From: an uncultured Lachnospiraceae bacterium | Lineage (GTDB): Bacteria > Bacillota > Clostridia > Lachnospirales > Lachnospiraceae | Reading direction: 5' to 3' | Assembly: GCA_910585005.1 (NCBI GenBank) | Contig: CAJUCN010000012.1 | Location: 1 to 64,000, forward strand | Length of the DNA stretch: 64,000 bases | Shown: positions 52,013 through 61,894 of the stretch, piece after piece | Numbering within the stretch: the stretch's first letter is position 1 | How the letters are laid out: every line of letters starts with the position of its first letter | The notes under the pieces: generated by a model | What the model saw: only the letters and a program-made list of their open reading frames with translations | Databases searched by the model: none | What the model was told of the DNA's origin: nothing | Translations under genes and position numbers: made by a program

Positions 52013-53227
52013 TTATTTGATGCTGCCGTAATCCGTTACCTTAACTGAAACAGAAGGCATTGCCGTGATATCGTTTGAAACCTTGATTTCTCCGCTATGC
52101 AGGGCTTTCACCAATGCACGGTAATCATCTTCTGTAAATCCATCGCCCCACTGTGTGCTTCCGATCGGGAGCTGAACAAAGTTTTCTTCCGGATTATCAG
52201 ATACCATACCAAGGTTATCGATCTTTCCTGCATAATTACTCCAATTTCCCGCCTTAATGTCACTGAGAACCGTATTTACAGTTGCTGCAAGACCCTTCAT
52301 AGCGGAAGTAACGGTAAGCCCTTCTTTATTCTGGTCGATGACAGGCGCCTGGTCGGAATCCACACCGATTACCTTGCCGTCAACTTTTACGGCAGCTTCC
52401 ACCGCAGACGTAAAGATACCGCCGCCACAGGCGAATACAACTTCTACATTTTTGGTTCCGTACCAGGTATCCATAGCCGCTGTAATATCCGCATCACCGT
52501 AGAACTGTCCGCCGCACACATACTCAACTTCCACTTCTCCTTCAATTCCAAGTTCTTTTGCTGCCGCATCGATTCCCTGTACATACCCATAGCCAAAACG
52601 GGTAACTGCCGGAACAGACATGCCGCCTAAGAAACCAAGATGCTTATAACCAAGCTTTACGGCTGCATACCCCGCCATATACCCGGAAATCTCTTCCTGG
52701 TAAGTACAGCAGTATACATTGTCCGTATTATAATAGTCAGCTACATTCCAGTTTGCCGGGTTATAGTCATACCCTTCCCCCACACCCTTTTCACAGATAT
52801 CCCCTGCGCTTACATCAAGGGCAACAAATTTTACATCGGGATAAAGCTTGGACTGTGATACCACCGCCGCTGCAAACATGTAACCAGGCATAACAATTAC
52901 ATTGGCGCCTCCTGCCACTGCCTGATCCACGCTGGCATTCCTTGCCTCGTCAGAATCGCTGTCCGGCTTATAATAGGTAAATGTTGCTCCATTTGCCTCA
53001 GCCCATGCCTTACAGGACTCATAAGTCGTCTGATTAAAGCTCTGATCCGTAATATCGCCAGAATCCGTGATCATAGCAATATTCATATCTGTGCTTTCCT
53101 CTTGTGATTCCCCTTGGCTTCCTGCCGTTTCATTCCCTGCCGGCTTACTTTTGCCGTCAGCCCCGCATGCTGAAAGTGAAAATGCCATCACAACAGCAAG
53201 CATCATTGCAAGTAATCTCTTTTTCAT
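52013..53227 (-). CDS. BMP-family substrate-binding lipoprotein (nucleoside)
   Basis: A 404-residue lipoprotein that captures nucleosides for the transporter. The signal peptide MKKRLLAMMLAVVMAFSLSAC ends in lipobox LSAC (Cys near 21), then a Ser/Glu-rich spacer. The BMP/PnrA domain shows MITDSGDITDQSFNQTTYES, YKPDSDSDEARNASVDQA and CGGGIFTSAVEAA. BMP proteins of this type bind purine and pyrimidine nucleosides. Start is ATG 53227 with AGGAGG ten bases upstream. It is the first gene of the uptake and salvage operon; an extended -10 (TGATATGAT) lies about 65 bases upstream of the ATG. Confidence 0.95.
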   Translation of the reverse strand: MKKRLLAMMLAVVMAFSLSACGADGKSKPAGNETAGSQGESQEESTDMNIAMITDSGDITDQSFNQTTYESCKAWAEANGATFTYYKPDSDSDEARNASVDQAVAGGANVIVMPGYMFAAAVVSQSKLYPDVKFVALDVSAGDICEKGVGEGYDYNPANWNVADYYNTDNVYCCTYQEEISGYMAGYAAVKLGYKHLGFLGGMSVPAVTRFGYGYVQGIDAAAKELGIEGEVEVEYVCGGQFYGDADITAAMDTWYGTKNVEVVFACGGGIFTSAVEAAVKVDGKVIGVDSDQAPVIDQNKEGLTVTSAMKGLAATVNTVLSDIKAGNWSNYAGKIDNLGMVSDNPEENFVQLPIGSTQWGDGFTEDDYRALVKALHSGEIKVSNDITAMPSVSVKVTDYGSIK

Positions 53228-53316
53228 GAATAAATTTCCTCCTATGGTTTGTGAATTGTTTCTCATATGACTAAAAGCCTGAAATGGCCCATCATATCAT
53301 GCGGAAAGCTGCCCTC

Positions 53317-56300
53317 TTACCCTAATACTGAGTTTAAGGTATCAAACAACGCCGGCACATCTATGGGTTTGGCAATATGTCCATTCATCCCGCTCTTTAA
53401 AGCCTCCTGCTTGTCTTCCTCAAAAGCATTTGCCGACATCGCTATGACCGGTATTGATGCCAGTTCTTTGTTCTCAAGATTACGGATCTTCTTCGTAGCC
53501 TCATATCCGTTCAGCACCGGCATTTGAATATCCATAAGAACCACCTTATAATACCCCGGCTCAGATTTTTGGAGCATATCCACAGCGATCTGCCCATTTT
53601 CTGCCACCTCTGTATCAAATCCTGCATCGCCTAAAATCGCCACCGCAATTTCCTGATTCAGCTCCACGTCTTCCGCCAGCAAAATCCGCCCCGCATGAAC
53701 CACTTCTTTTGTTTCTTTGGTGTCTTCTTTAACCACTTCTTCCACTTTAATGATCGAATTCAGACAGCTACGCAGCTCCGATAAAAACAACGGCTTGGAA
53801 CAAAATGCAGAAACACCCGCTTCCTTTGCTTCCTCCTCAATGTCAAACCAGTCATAAGCTGTAAGGATAATGATCGGCACATCCTCTCCCATTTCCTTAC
53901 GGATCCTCCGTGTAACCTCAATGCCATTCATATCCGGCAAAAGCCAGTCAATAATATATACACTGTAGATATCCCCCCGCATATTTGCCTGGCGGGTACG
54001 GAGCACCGCTTCTTTTCCTGACAATGTCCACTCTGCGCGCATTCCAATCTGCCCCAGCATATAGGAAACGCTGTCGCAGGTATTAAAATCATCATCTACC
54101 ACCAAAGCCCTGGATCCTTTCAGCTCCGGTATATCCTGAGGCTCTCTCTTATCTGCATTGAGCCGGAAAGTAAAGGAGACAAGAAATTCCGTTCCAACCC
54201 CCTGTTCACTCTTGACCTCAATGGTGCCATTCATCATATCCACGATATTTTTGGTGATCGCCATTCCCAGCCCTGTTCCCTGGATTCCGCTGATGGTCGT
54301 ATTTTCCTCCCTCTCAAAAGGTTCAAAGATATGCTTTACAAATTCCTCACTCATCCCAATGCCAGTATCTTTAATGAAAAACTCGTAATGTGCATACTCC
54401 TTGGAGGCGCCTGCCTTTTCCGTAATCCGCATACTGACAATGCCACCGGCGCTTGTATACTTTACTGCATTGCTAAGCAGGTTTAAAAGCACCTGGTTTA
54501 AGCGCAGCTTATCGCAGTATATCTCTTCATCTAAAACATCCACTGTATCTATGTATAACTCAAGCTGCTTTGCATTGATATCCGCCTGCAGGATGTTACG
54601 CAGTCCATGTAAAATATCCGGGAGGCTGCATGGCTTTTCTTCCAGGCGGATCTTCCCGCTCTCAATACGGCTCATATCAAGGACATCATTAATCAGGCTC
54701 AGCAAATGGTTTCCTGAGGTCATGATCTTACCCAGATATTCCTCCACCTGATCCCTCCGGTCGATGTGTGCAATCGCCAATGCGGTAAATCCCACAATGG
54801 CATTCATGGGGGTACGGATATCATGGGACATATTGGAGAGAAATACGCTTTTGGCCTTGCTTGCCCTGTTTGCCTGCATCAGTGCGTCCTCCAACAGGTT
54901 TTTCTTCTCCATCTCATTGCGGATTTCCTCATCCACACTATGGAACCCAAGAACGATTCCGTGATGGTCGCCCCATCCCCCTGTCCGCACTGCTTTCATC
55001 TGGAAGTATTTTATTTCCCCATTTTTCACGGTACGGTAGTTGATACAAAGGAGTTTCTTATCTTCCAGTTCTTCTTTTAATTTCAACGGCGAAACTGCCT
55101 CTGACATCATTTTCCGGTCATCTGCAACTACAAACTCCCTGATGTACCGCCCCATGCACTCCTCCAGGGACAATTCTCCCTGGAAAATAGAATCCAGTAC
55201 AGGCCCGTTATCATCATCACTCCGAAGCGCCCTTCCTACCCCGGTATCGAGATCAAAACGGCAAACTAAATTATAGTCAATGCTAAGCGCCTGGACAAGT
55301 TCCATCTGACGCCTGCGGATCTTTTCCTCCTCAAGCCGCTGGGCTGTACAATCAAGGAGAAAACGCCTATAAAACCGCTCCCCGTTTTCTTCCAGAAGCA
55401 TGACATTGCCCATAACATGCAGCAGTGAACCGTCTTTATGGCGCACACGGTATTCCAGCGCCACGCTGTCCCCTGGATTTTTTAACAGCAGGATATTATC
55501 TAATATTCTCTCTTTATCCTCGTCCACAACAGAAGAAGCGACCATATCAAATCCAGACTCTTCAAATTCTTCCCTGGATTCATAACCTAAAATTTTAAGC
55601 GCAGCCCTGTTAATGCTCAGGATCCGCCTTCCGTCTACGGTATGGCTGATCACACCGCAGTCCAGAGTCGTGAATACCGTTTCCATAATACGGTTCTTCT
55701 TGAGAATCTCCTGTTCATAGGCACGTTCCTTAGTCACATCCACCGCTACACCCACTGTGCCCATCACGCTTCCATCAATATCATATAGAGGAGACTTATA
55801 TGTGGTAAGCGTTCTCATGCCATCCTTTACCTGGATCACTTCTTCCGATATGCAGGTGGCACGCTTACGCATCACCTCAAGTTCTGACTCGATACAGGCC
55901 GGATCATCATGCTCCACATCCCAAATATATGCATGTCCCTGCCCTTGCACCTGTTCCTTCGTCTTATTGACCGTTTCACAGAAACTGTCATTGACCTTTT
56001 CATGGATCCCGTTTTTATCCTTATACCAAATAAGGTTAGGAATATGGTTGATGGTTGCTTCCAGATATTGGCTGGTCTGCCAATAATCCTTTGCCATCTT
56101 ACAATCCTGCTGCCATCTTAGGAAACGGAACTGTATTTCCTTCTCCGACATCGGCATGATCCATAAATCCCTGATCTGTGCCAGCAAGTCCTCCACTGCC
56201 AAAACCTGCCCGCTTCCGGCAAGCAAAATCAATTCCGCTTCTTTTCTTTTTGCTCCAAGCAATGCCTCCAGGACGCTTCTTCCATCCCTGTCCCCATCTG

Positions 56301-56466
56301 CCAAATAAGCAAAGATTACGTCCGATTTGGCGGCCAATGCCTCATTTGGTTCGTCCGTTTCAACGAATTCATGAGTAAAATGCTCAAACGGAGACATCCC
56401 TTTTATTGTTTCATATACTTTGCAGGAATGGCCTGCGAAATAAAATTGAATGTGACAATGATACAT
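53317..56466 (-). CDS. Hybrid histidine kinase with PAS and two receiver domains
   Basis: A 1049-residue soluble kinase without membrane segments. The first 115 residues may be a degraded receiver-like domain. PAS-type regions lie near 125-245, 255-375 and 385-510. The dimerisation box SNMSHDIRTPMNAI (His near 546) and ATPase boxes NLLSNAVKYT, DTGIGM and GTGLGMAITKNI follow. Receiver 1 (about 770-890) has IIDWLLPDMNG and receiver 2 (about 925-1045) has VLMDIQMPVLNG, each with the phospho-Asp. There is no DNA-binding, GGDEF or HPt domain, so output must pass to another protein. GGGAG precedes the start. It lies upstream of the nucleoside operon on the same strand, with its own promoter. Confidence 0.93.
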   Translation of the reverse strand: MYHCHIQFYFAGHSCKVYETIKGMSPFEHFTHEFVETDEPNEALAAKSDVIFAYLADGDRDGRSVLEALLGAKRKEAELILLAGSGQVLAVEDLLAQIRDLWIMPMSEKEIQFRFLRWQQDCKMAKDYWQTSQYLEATINHIPNLIWYKDKNGIHEKVNDSFCETVNKTKEQVQGQGHAYIWDVEHDDPACIESELEVMRKRATCISEEVIQVKDGMRTLTTYKSPLYDIDGSVMGTVGVAVDVTKERAYEQEILKKNRIMETVFTTLDCGVISHTVDGRRILSINRAALKILGYESREEFEESGFDMVASSVVDEDKERILDNILLLKNPGDSVALEYRVRHKDGSLLHVMGNVMLLEENGERFYRRFLLDCTAQRLEEEKIRRRQMELVQALSIDYNLVCRFDLDTGVGRALRSDDDNGPVLDSIFQGELSLEECMGRYIREFVVADDRKMMSEAVSPLKLKEELEDKKLLCINYRTVKNGEIKYFQMKAVRTGGWGDHHGIVLGFHSVDEEIRNEMEKKNLLEDALMQANRASKAKSVFLSNMSHDIRTPMNAIVGFTALAIAHIDRRDQVEEYLGKIMTSGNHLLSLINDVLDMSRIESGKIRLEEKPCSLPDILHGLRNILQADINAKQLELYIDTVDVLDEEIYCDKLRLNQVLLNLLSNAVKYTSAGGIVSMRITEKAGASKEYAHYEFFIKDTGIGMSEEFVKHIFEPFEREENTTISGIQGTGLGMAITKNIVDMMNGTIEVKSEQGVGTEFLVSFTFRLNADKREPQDIPELKGSRALVVDDDFNTCDSVSYMLGQIGMRAEWTLSGKEAVLRTRQANMRGDIYSVYIIDWLLPDMNGIEVTRRIRKEMGEDVPIIILTAYDWFDIEEEAKEAGVSAFCSKPLFLSELRSCLNSIIKVEEVVKEDTKETKEVVHAGRILLAEDVELNQEIAVAILGDAGFDTEVAENGQIAVDMLQKSEPGYYKVVLMDIQMPVLNGYEATKKIRNLENKELASIPVIAMSANAFEEDKQEALKSGMNGHIAKPIDVPALFDTLNSVLG

Positions 56467-56507
56467 ATCTTTTCTCCCTGTGCCTTACATAATTCGCCTT
56501 TGTACTT

Positions 56508-56536
56508 ATTCTAACAAGTGTGTGAAATTATGTCAA
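56508..56536 (-). promoter_or_regulatory. Promoter of the hybrid kinase gene
   Basis: TTGACA (56536-56531), 17 bp, TAGAAT (56513-56508) preceded by TG. It lies in the gap after the helicase stop, so the kinase gene begins a new transcript. Confidence 0.88.
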
Positions 56537-56551
56537 TATTTAGAACCTCAT

Positions 56552-59500
56552 TCATCGGTACAGGGCATACCCCTGCACTTGCCTTGAAAAACCGCTTTTT
56601 TCAAGCATCCCTGCCGCCTCTTTCGGGTACTCTTTTACCTGGATCCTCTTTTTATCAACAAAGAGCCTCCCTTGTTTATAGGATTCTGCAAACAGGCGCA
56701 GCACTTCCTCCATATGGTCTTCTTCAAAAATGCGTAAAACCTGCCCCTGCCGTTCCATAACCGCTATGGGGATACCGCCTTGGAGCGCCACAGCGTTTCC
56801 CGATATGTTGATAAATTCCCTTCCCGGCATATGGGCAAGCAATTTTCCCCACGGCTGTATCGGATCCGCCGCGCTGATCCAGACCGTTTCACTGACAGGA
56901 TGGAGAAGCTGCGACGTAACGCCGGCAAACTCTTCGCTGCGGATAAACTGCGCGCCAGACAGCCCCTCAACAAAGTATCCCCGTCTCACCTGTCCGGTAT
57001 ATTCCTGAATACGCAGGATAGACAACGCCTCCTGCCAGGAAAGCCCGGAAAGAGCGGCCGTTTCCCGGCATAAGATCCGGTATCTGGTAAAGCAGCCGTC
57101 TATCTGCTCTTGCAGTGTCAGTTCCCTGACCGGCCTTACCAAATCCCAGCGGCCTGCCTGTAAGGCTTTCACTTTTGCCCCCACCCTGCATCTTGCCGGA
57201 GATTTTTTCAGCTTCTCACCATCCAGCCATTGCCGCACGGGCAGAAAACTGTCGGCGCACACGACCCCCTTTTCCATTAGCGAAAGCAGCGTATCATATG
57301 GTGATTCTCCTTCCAGTACACCGTTTAACGTCTGCATAAAGCTGGCTCCCCGCTTGGAAATGACTTCCACGATCCGCCCCTCTTTCCCTGATAGCGTTTC
57401 CTTATCGGTCACCGGTTCCTTTTCCCAATCGATCCACGCCGTACGCACAAACCGGATCTTGCCCTTTTCTTTCATATGCCAGAAATATTCTCCCTTAGCA
57501 AGCAGGCTGTCTAACAGGCTTTCCCTGTAATTTCTCACCCTTGCCGGCAAAAGATACTCCTCCCAGGCTGACGCCGTAAAGGCCGTCCCCGCCAAAAAAG
57601 CCAATGCGGCCTTCATACTTTCTTCCGGTGGCAGGGGAGAACGCAGATGAGAAAGCAGTAACGCCGCATAGGAAGACGCCGGGGCGGTCATAATCTCCTC
57701 CCGTCGCTTTTTTACGGTACTGATCCTTGCCCGCTTGTAGATCTGTGCATGGTAATAGATCCTCTCTTCCCGTCCATCTAAATCCTGCTCCATTTGCCCT
57801 GTCACTTCGCCTTTTTCACAAAGCGATTCCAACACTGCCTGGGTATCCGCCATAGAAAGTCCATAACGCCGGGCGATCTGGCAAAGGCTGGCGCCTCCCC
57901 GGTATCTGAGCATCCGCCGGATAACAGGCGCCATCGCATCTCTATCATCCTCCCACAGCGCGTTTTCATACTCCTGCCTCTGTTCGGCGGCGATCCAAAG
58001 CCCCTGCTCCAAATAAACAACCCGTCCCTGGGCGCTTAAACTCTCCAGCCATTCTACAGGGATCTCCATCTCTCCCGCCGCCAGATCCCCTTCCGTCATG
58101 AGAAGGCTATGAAGCTGTTTTTCATCCCGGGGAAGTTTCTCTTTGGTTTGAAGCTGCATCAGTTCCGACTTTTCCGGACGAAGCAGCTCATTTTCCTGAG
58201 TGAAAGCTTCTTCTACCGTCCTATGGATTCCCATTGGCGTAGGCGTATAATCATACATGACTGCCGCCTCCTGGCTCCATTGAAGAGGAAGGGACATGGG
58301 TGATGGCGTTTTCGTATAAACTTCATGTACCAGGATCTCCCCGGAATGGATCTTTTCCAGCAATTCCCTCACACCTCTTCCATCCCAGATCTGCTCCATA
58401 CACTCCCGCCTGGTTTCCCTGATCAGGGGATGGGTTCTCTCTCCTGCCACCTGGTCCAGCATTTCTGCACTGCGAAGCCTCTGCATCCATAAAGGCTGGC
58501 GGCCTTTTCCCTTGGCTCCCATCATCAATGCCCTTCCACAATTATAACGGAATGCAATATTAAAAACAGGAGCTTCCGGAAGAAGCGTTTCCATTATCCT
58601 TTCCGCCGATCCCGGATCGATCCTGTATAACAGCCTTTCAGGCAGGGGCTTATCTGCATAAGAATACAATAAAAAGCCATCCTCTTCATCTACGCTGCTT
58701 ACATTTACCCCAAGTTCCTGCTCTGCAAGTCTTGCCGCCAAAAGAGCCAGCGGCGCATTGACCCTCCTCCCATAAACGGAATGTATCATCAACTGGCTGT
58801 TGCCAGACTGATCCCTGAAATGTTCCGCAATCATTACCCGGTCACTTGGCAGAACCCCGGTTGCTGCAATCTGCCGCTTTAAATATTCGGCTGCCGGAAC
58901 GCAGGCAGCCTGGTCTAACCCCATTTGCCCTAAAGCCTCAGGCAGCCGCTCTGCCTGCGCCGCCTGTCCAAGGCTATGCATCATTCTGCCAAAAAGCTGC
59001 CCGGTTTCTTTACTCCTCCCCTTTAGCTCCCCTTTCCAGAAGGGGATCCTTGCGCCTTCCACCGGCGCCTGGATCACAGTCACCGTATCCCTTCCGATCT
59101 GTGTCACTTTCCAGGCAAATGCCCCTAATAAGAACCGGTCCCCTTTCCGCGTCTCGTAAACAAACTCTTCATCTGCCTCGCCTACCTTTACCCCTTCTTC
59201 TGTGCGTACGGTATAAAGCCCTCTGTCTGGGATCGTCCCCCCGGCGGAAATAGCCAGCATCCTGCTATATCCGTCTCCTTCTACCTTTTCATGGATCCTG
59301 TCATAAAGGACTCTGGGGCGGACAGGGATTTCACGCCTGTGCTCATAATCTCCGGCAAGCATTTCAAGCACTGACTTCACCTCTTCTTTCGTCACGTCCT
59401 GAAATGTCCATGCTCTTTTTAGGATCTCCATCACATCATCTACTTGATAGCTCTTAAATGCCGCCATGGAAACTAAATGCTGCGCCAAAATATCCAGACA

Positions 59501-60691
59501 CCCTTTCGGCGGATTTGTCTGCTCCACTTTTCCCTCTCTTGCAAGCTGCGCTGTCATGCCGCAAAGGAGGCTCTCCGCCGGTGTCCTTGGAAAAAGATAC
59601 ATGGCGCTGGTTCTTCCCGGATTATGCCCGGCCCTTCCTAAACGCTGCATGGTTCCTGAGATTGTACGCGGACACCCTACCTGAAGCACCTGATCGATCT
59701 CCCCCACGTCAATTCCCAATTCCATCGACGACGTTGCACACAAAAGCCGGAGTTTTCCCTCCCTTAAAGACTGCTCCGTTTCCTGGCGCTGTTCTTTGGA
59801 TAAACTTCCATGATGAACACGGGCAAAATCTTCACCCCCAATTAAGTTTACATAATATGCCAGTTTTTCCGCATACCGCCGCCCTTCCACAAAAGCGATC
59901 ACACTCCGGTTTCCCTGGCAGTATTGGTATACCAATTCCGAAAGTTCCTGCCAGACAGGATCTTTTCGCCTTTTCTTACTGTCCACATAAGACCCCAGCA
60001 CTTGAAGCCGGATCTCTTTGCCCATAGGCGGAGCAATGATCTGAACCTGGTCTGGCGCCAGATAGCGCGCTGCCATATCAAGAGGTGAAATGGTAGCTGA
60101 CAGGCCGATACGCTGCAACGCTCTTTTGCACAAAACATCCAGCCTTGCCAGGGAAAGCATCAAATGGGCCCCACGCTTTGTATCGATTAACGCATGAAGC
60201 TCATCCACGATCACGGCCTTTGCCGTACAAAGTACGTTCTGCCCGGTTTTACTGGTAAGCATTAAATACAGGGATTCCGGGGTAATGATCAGGATATGCG
60301 GCGGTTTCCTTATCATTTTCTGCCGCTGTGCGGAAGTGGTGTCTCCCGTGCGGATCCCAATCGAAATCAATTCCTGCCCGCCAATCCCTTCCAGCGGCTT
60401 ATTTAAATTTTCCCGGATATCCGCCGCCAGCGATTTTAAGGGAGACACATAAATAAGCTGCAGCTCCTGCTTAAGCCTGCCCGCCTGTGCCTTTCTCTTT
60501 AGCCTGTCTAAAAACACCAAAAAAGCGGAAAGGGTCTTGCCTGTCCCTGTCGGGGCGGATACCAGCACATGGGAACCTGCCGCTATCACAGGCCAGGAAG
60601 CTGCCTGTACAGGTGTAGGTTCTCCCAAAGCACCCAAAAACCAATCCGATGTTTCCGTATCAAATAGATGTAAGCAATTTATCTCCGGCAT
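56552..60691 (-). CDS. Lhr-family DEAD/DEAH superfamily 2 helicase
   Basis: A 1379-residue large helicase related to Lhr. Motif I SAPTGTGKTLSAF (near 45), motif II VIVDELHAL (near 165), motif III GLSATISPLD (near 195), and motif VI QRLGRAGHNPGR (near 345) are intact. A winged-helix and beta-barrel Lhr core follows, then a long C-terminal part (about 850-1379) with winged-helix-like text such as MLRYRGGASLCQIARRYGLS. Lhr unwinds DNA and RNA-DNA hybrids with 3'-5' polarity and is linked to DNA repair. The E. coli protein is about 1540 residues. AGGAAG precedes the start. It follows kdgK by 67 bases, perhaps on the same transcript. Confidence 0.9.
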   Translation of the reverse strand: MPEINCLHLFDTETSDWFLGALGEPTPVQAASWPVIAAGSHVLVSAPTGTGKTLSAFLVFLDRLKRKAQAGRLKQELQLIYVSPLKSLAADIRENLNKPLEGIGGQELISIGIRTGDTTSAQRQKMIRKPPHILIITPESLYLMLTSKTGQNVLCTAKAVIVDELHALIDTKRGAHLMLSLARLDVLCKRALQRIGLSATISPLDMAARYLAPDQVQIIAPPMGKEIRLQVLGSYVDSKKRRKDPVWQELSELVYQYCQGNRSVIAFVEGRRYAEKLAYYVNLIGGEDFARVHHGSLSKEQRQETEQSLREGKLRLLCATSSMELGIDVGEIDQVLQVGCPRTISGTMQRLGRAGHNPGRTSAMYLFPRTPAESLLCGMTAQLAREGKVEQTNPPKGCLDILAQHLVSMAAFKSYQVDDVMEILKRAWTFQDVTKEEVKSVLEMLAGDYEHRREIPVRPRVLYDRIHEKVEGDGYSRMLAISAGGTIPDRGLYTVRTEEGVKVGEADEEFVYETRKGDRFLLGAFAWKVTQIGRDTVTVIQAPVEGARIPFWKGELKGRSKETGQLFGRMMHSLGQAAQAERLPEALGQMGLDQAACVPAAEYLKRQIAATGVLPSDRVMIAEHFRDQSGNSQLMIHSVYGRRVNAPLALLAARLAEQELGVNVSSVDEEDGFLLYSYADKPLPERLLYRIDPGSAERIMETLLPEAPVFNIAFRYNCGRALMMGAKGKGRQPLWMQRLRSAEMLDQVAGERTHPLIRETRRECMEQIWDGRGVRELLEKIHSGEILVHEVYTKTPSPMSLPLQWSQEAAVMYDYTPTPMGIHRTVEEAFTQENELLRPEKSELMQLQTKEKLPRDEKQLHSLLMTEGDLAAGEMEIPVEWLESLSAQGRVVYLEQGLWIAAEQRQEYENALWEDDRDAMAPVIRRMLRYRGGASLCQIARRYGLSMADTQAVLESLCEKGEVTGQMEQDLDGREERIYYHAQIYKRARISTVKKRREEIMTAPASSYAALLLSHLRSPLPPEESMKAALAFLAGTAFTASAWEEYLLPARVRNYRESLLDSLLAKGEYFWHMKEKGKIRFVRTAWIDWEKEPVTDKETLSGKEGRIVEVISKRGASFMQTLNGVLEGESPYDTLLSLMEKGVVCADSFLPVRQWLDGEKLKKSPARCRVGAKVKALQAGRWDLVRPVRELTLQEQIDGCFTRYRILCRETAALSGLSWQEALSILRIQEYTGQVRRGYFVEGLSGAQFIRSEEFAGVTSQLLHPVSETVWISAADPIQPWGKLLAHMPGREFINISGNAVALQGGIPIAVMERQGQVLRIFEEDHMEEVLRLFAESYKQGRLFVDKKRIQVKEYPKEAAGMLEKSGFSRQVQGYALYR

Positions 60692-60758
60692 CTTCCTATC
60701 CTCTCATTTCAAAAGGGACCATCTACCCTGACAGCCCCTTCATCTAAAAATATCATCA

Positions 60759-61856
60759 TTACCTCTGGACTCTGGCTCCTGCCCCGCCCATAATAGCTTC
60801 CACTTCCTTTTTACTTGCCATGGTGGTATCCCCCGGCGTTGTCATTGCCAGCGCACCGTGGGCCGCTCCGTAGTTTACCGCAAGAAGCGCGTCTCCCGTA
60901 GTCATCAGACCATAGATAAGCCCCGATGCAAAGGAATCTCCTCCGCCTACCCGATCCATGATCTCCAGGCCCTTATAATCTTTCGCCTTATAGATTTCCC
61001 CATCTGCCCAGCAGATAGCGCTCCAGTCGTTTACGGTAGCCGTCTTTACTTCCCTAAGGGTGGTTGCAACTGCCTTAAAATTAGGATAAGTCTTAGCAGC
61101 TTCACTGATCATCTTTTTATAACCGTCTAAGTTTAATTCCTTTAAGTCTGCATCATTCCCTTCGATCTCAAAACCAAGACATGCTGTGAAATCTTCCTCG
61201 TTGCCGATCATCACATCCACATATCCTGCTATCTCCTTGTTTACCTCCTGGGCTTTGGCCTGGCCGCCGATAGCGCTCCACATGGAAGGACGGTAATTTA
61301 AGTCGTAGGAAACAACTGTCCCATATTTTTTGGCGGTTTTAATGGCTTCGATCACCGTCTTGCAGGACTGCTCGGAAAGCGCCGCATAAATGCCGCCGGT
61401 ATGCAGCCAGCGCACTCCCAATTCCCCAAAGATATAATCAAAATCAAAATCCTCAGGCGTTGCCTTGGAGATTGCCGTATTGGCACGGTCAGAACACCCC
61501 ACTGCCCCCCGGATTCCAAATCCTCTTTCCGTAAAGTTGATCCCGTTCCGGCAGGTACGTCCGATTCCGTCCGTCTTCATCCATTTAATCAGGGAAGTAT
61601 CCACTCCTCCCTGGTTGATAAAGTCCTCCATCAGCATTCCTACCTCATTATCTGCAAAGGCAGTAATCACGGCCGTGTTCAGTTTAAAGCATTTCTTCAG
61701 CCCCCTGATCACATTGTACTCTCCGCCGCCTTCCCATGCACGGAAAGATCTTGCAGTGCGGATCCTTCCCTCCCCTGGATCTAAACGGAGCATTACTTCC
61801 CCCAAAGATACCGCGTCATATTTACATTCCTTTGCAGGTCTTAATTTCAAATCCAT
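60759..61856 (-). CDS. kdgK: PfkB-family 2-dehydro-3-deoxygluconokinase (KDG kinase)
   Basis: A 365-residue ribokinase-family kinase. It shows VSLGEVMLRLDPGEGR near the start, AWEGGGEYNVIRGLKK (sugar site), SYDLNYRPSMW and the catalytic GGGDSFASGLIYG (base Asp near 316). The neighbour KDPG aldolase implies the substrate is 2-keto-3-deoxygluconate, giving KDPG. Related kinases act on fructose or other sugars, so this rests partly on context. Start has AAGGAGG eleven bases upstream; it lies 38 bases after eda. The pair serves hexuronate or gluconate-type breakdown. Confidence 0.9.
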   Translation of the reverse strand: MDLKLRPAKECKYDAVSLGEVMLRLDPGEGRIRTARSFRAWEGGGEYNVIRGLKKCFKLNTAVITAFADNEVGMLMEDFINQGGVDTSLIKWMKTDGIGRTCRNGINFTERGFGIRGAVGCSDRANTAISKATPEDFDFDYIFGELGVRWLHTGGIYAALSEQSCKTVIEAIKTAKKYGTVVSYDLNYRPSMWSAIGGQAKAQEVNKEIAGYVDVMIGNEEDFTACLGFEIEGNDADLKELNLDGYKKMISEAAKTYPNFKAVATTLREVKTATVNDWSAICWADGEIYKAKDYKGLEIMDRVGGGDSFASGLIYGLMTTGDALLAVNYGAAHGALAMTTPGDTTMASKKEVEAIMGGAGARVQR

Positions 61857-61894
61857 ACCTTCTTATCCTCCTTTTCTTCCGATCCCAAACGGAA

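Noticed and set aside
59458..60027. 189-codon plus-strand ORF
   Set aside because: Antisense to the helicase core; Pro-rich text from reversed codons.
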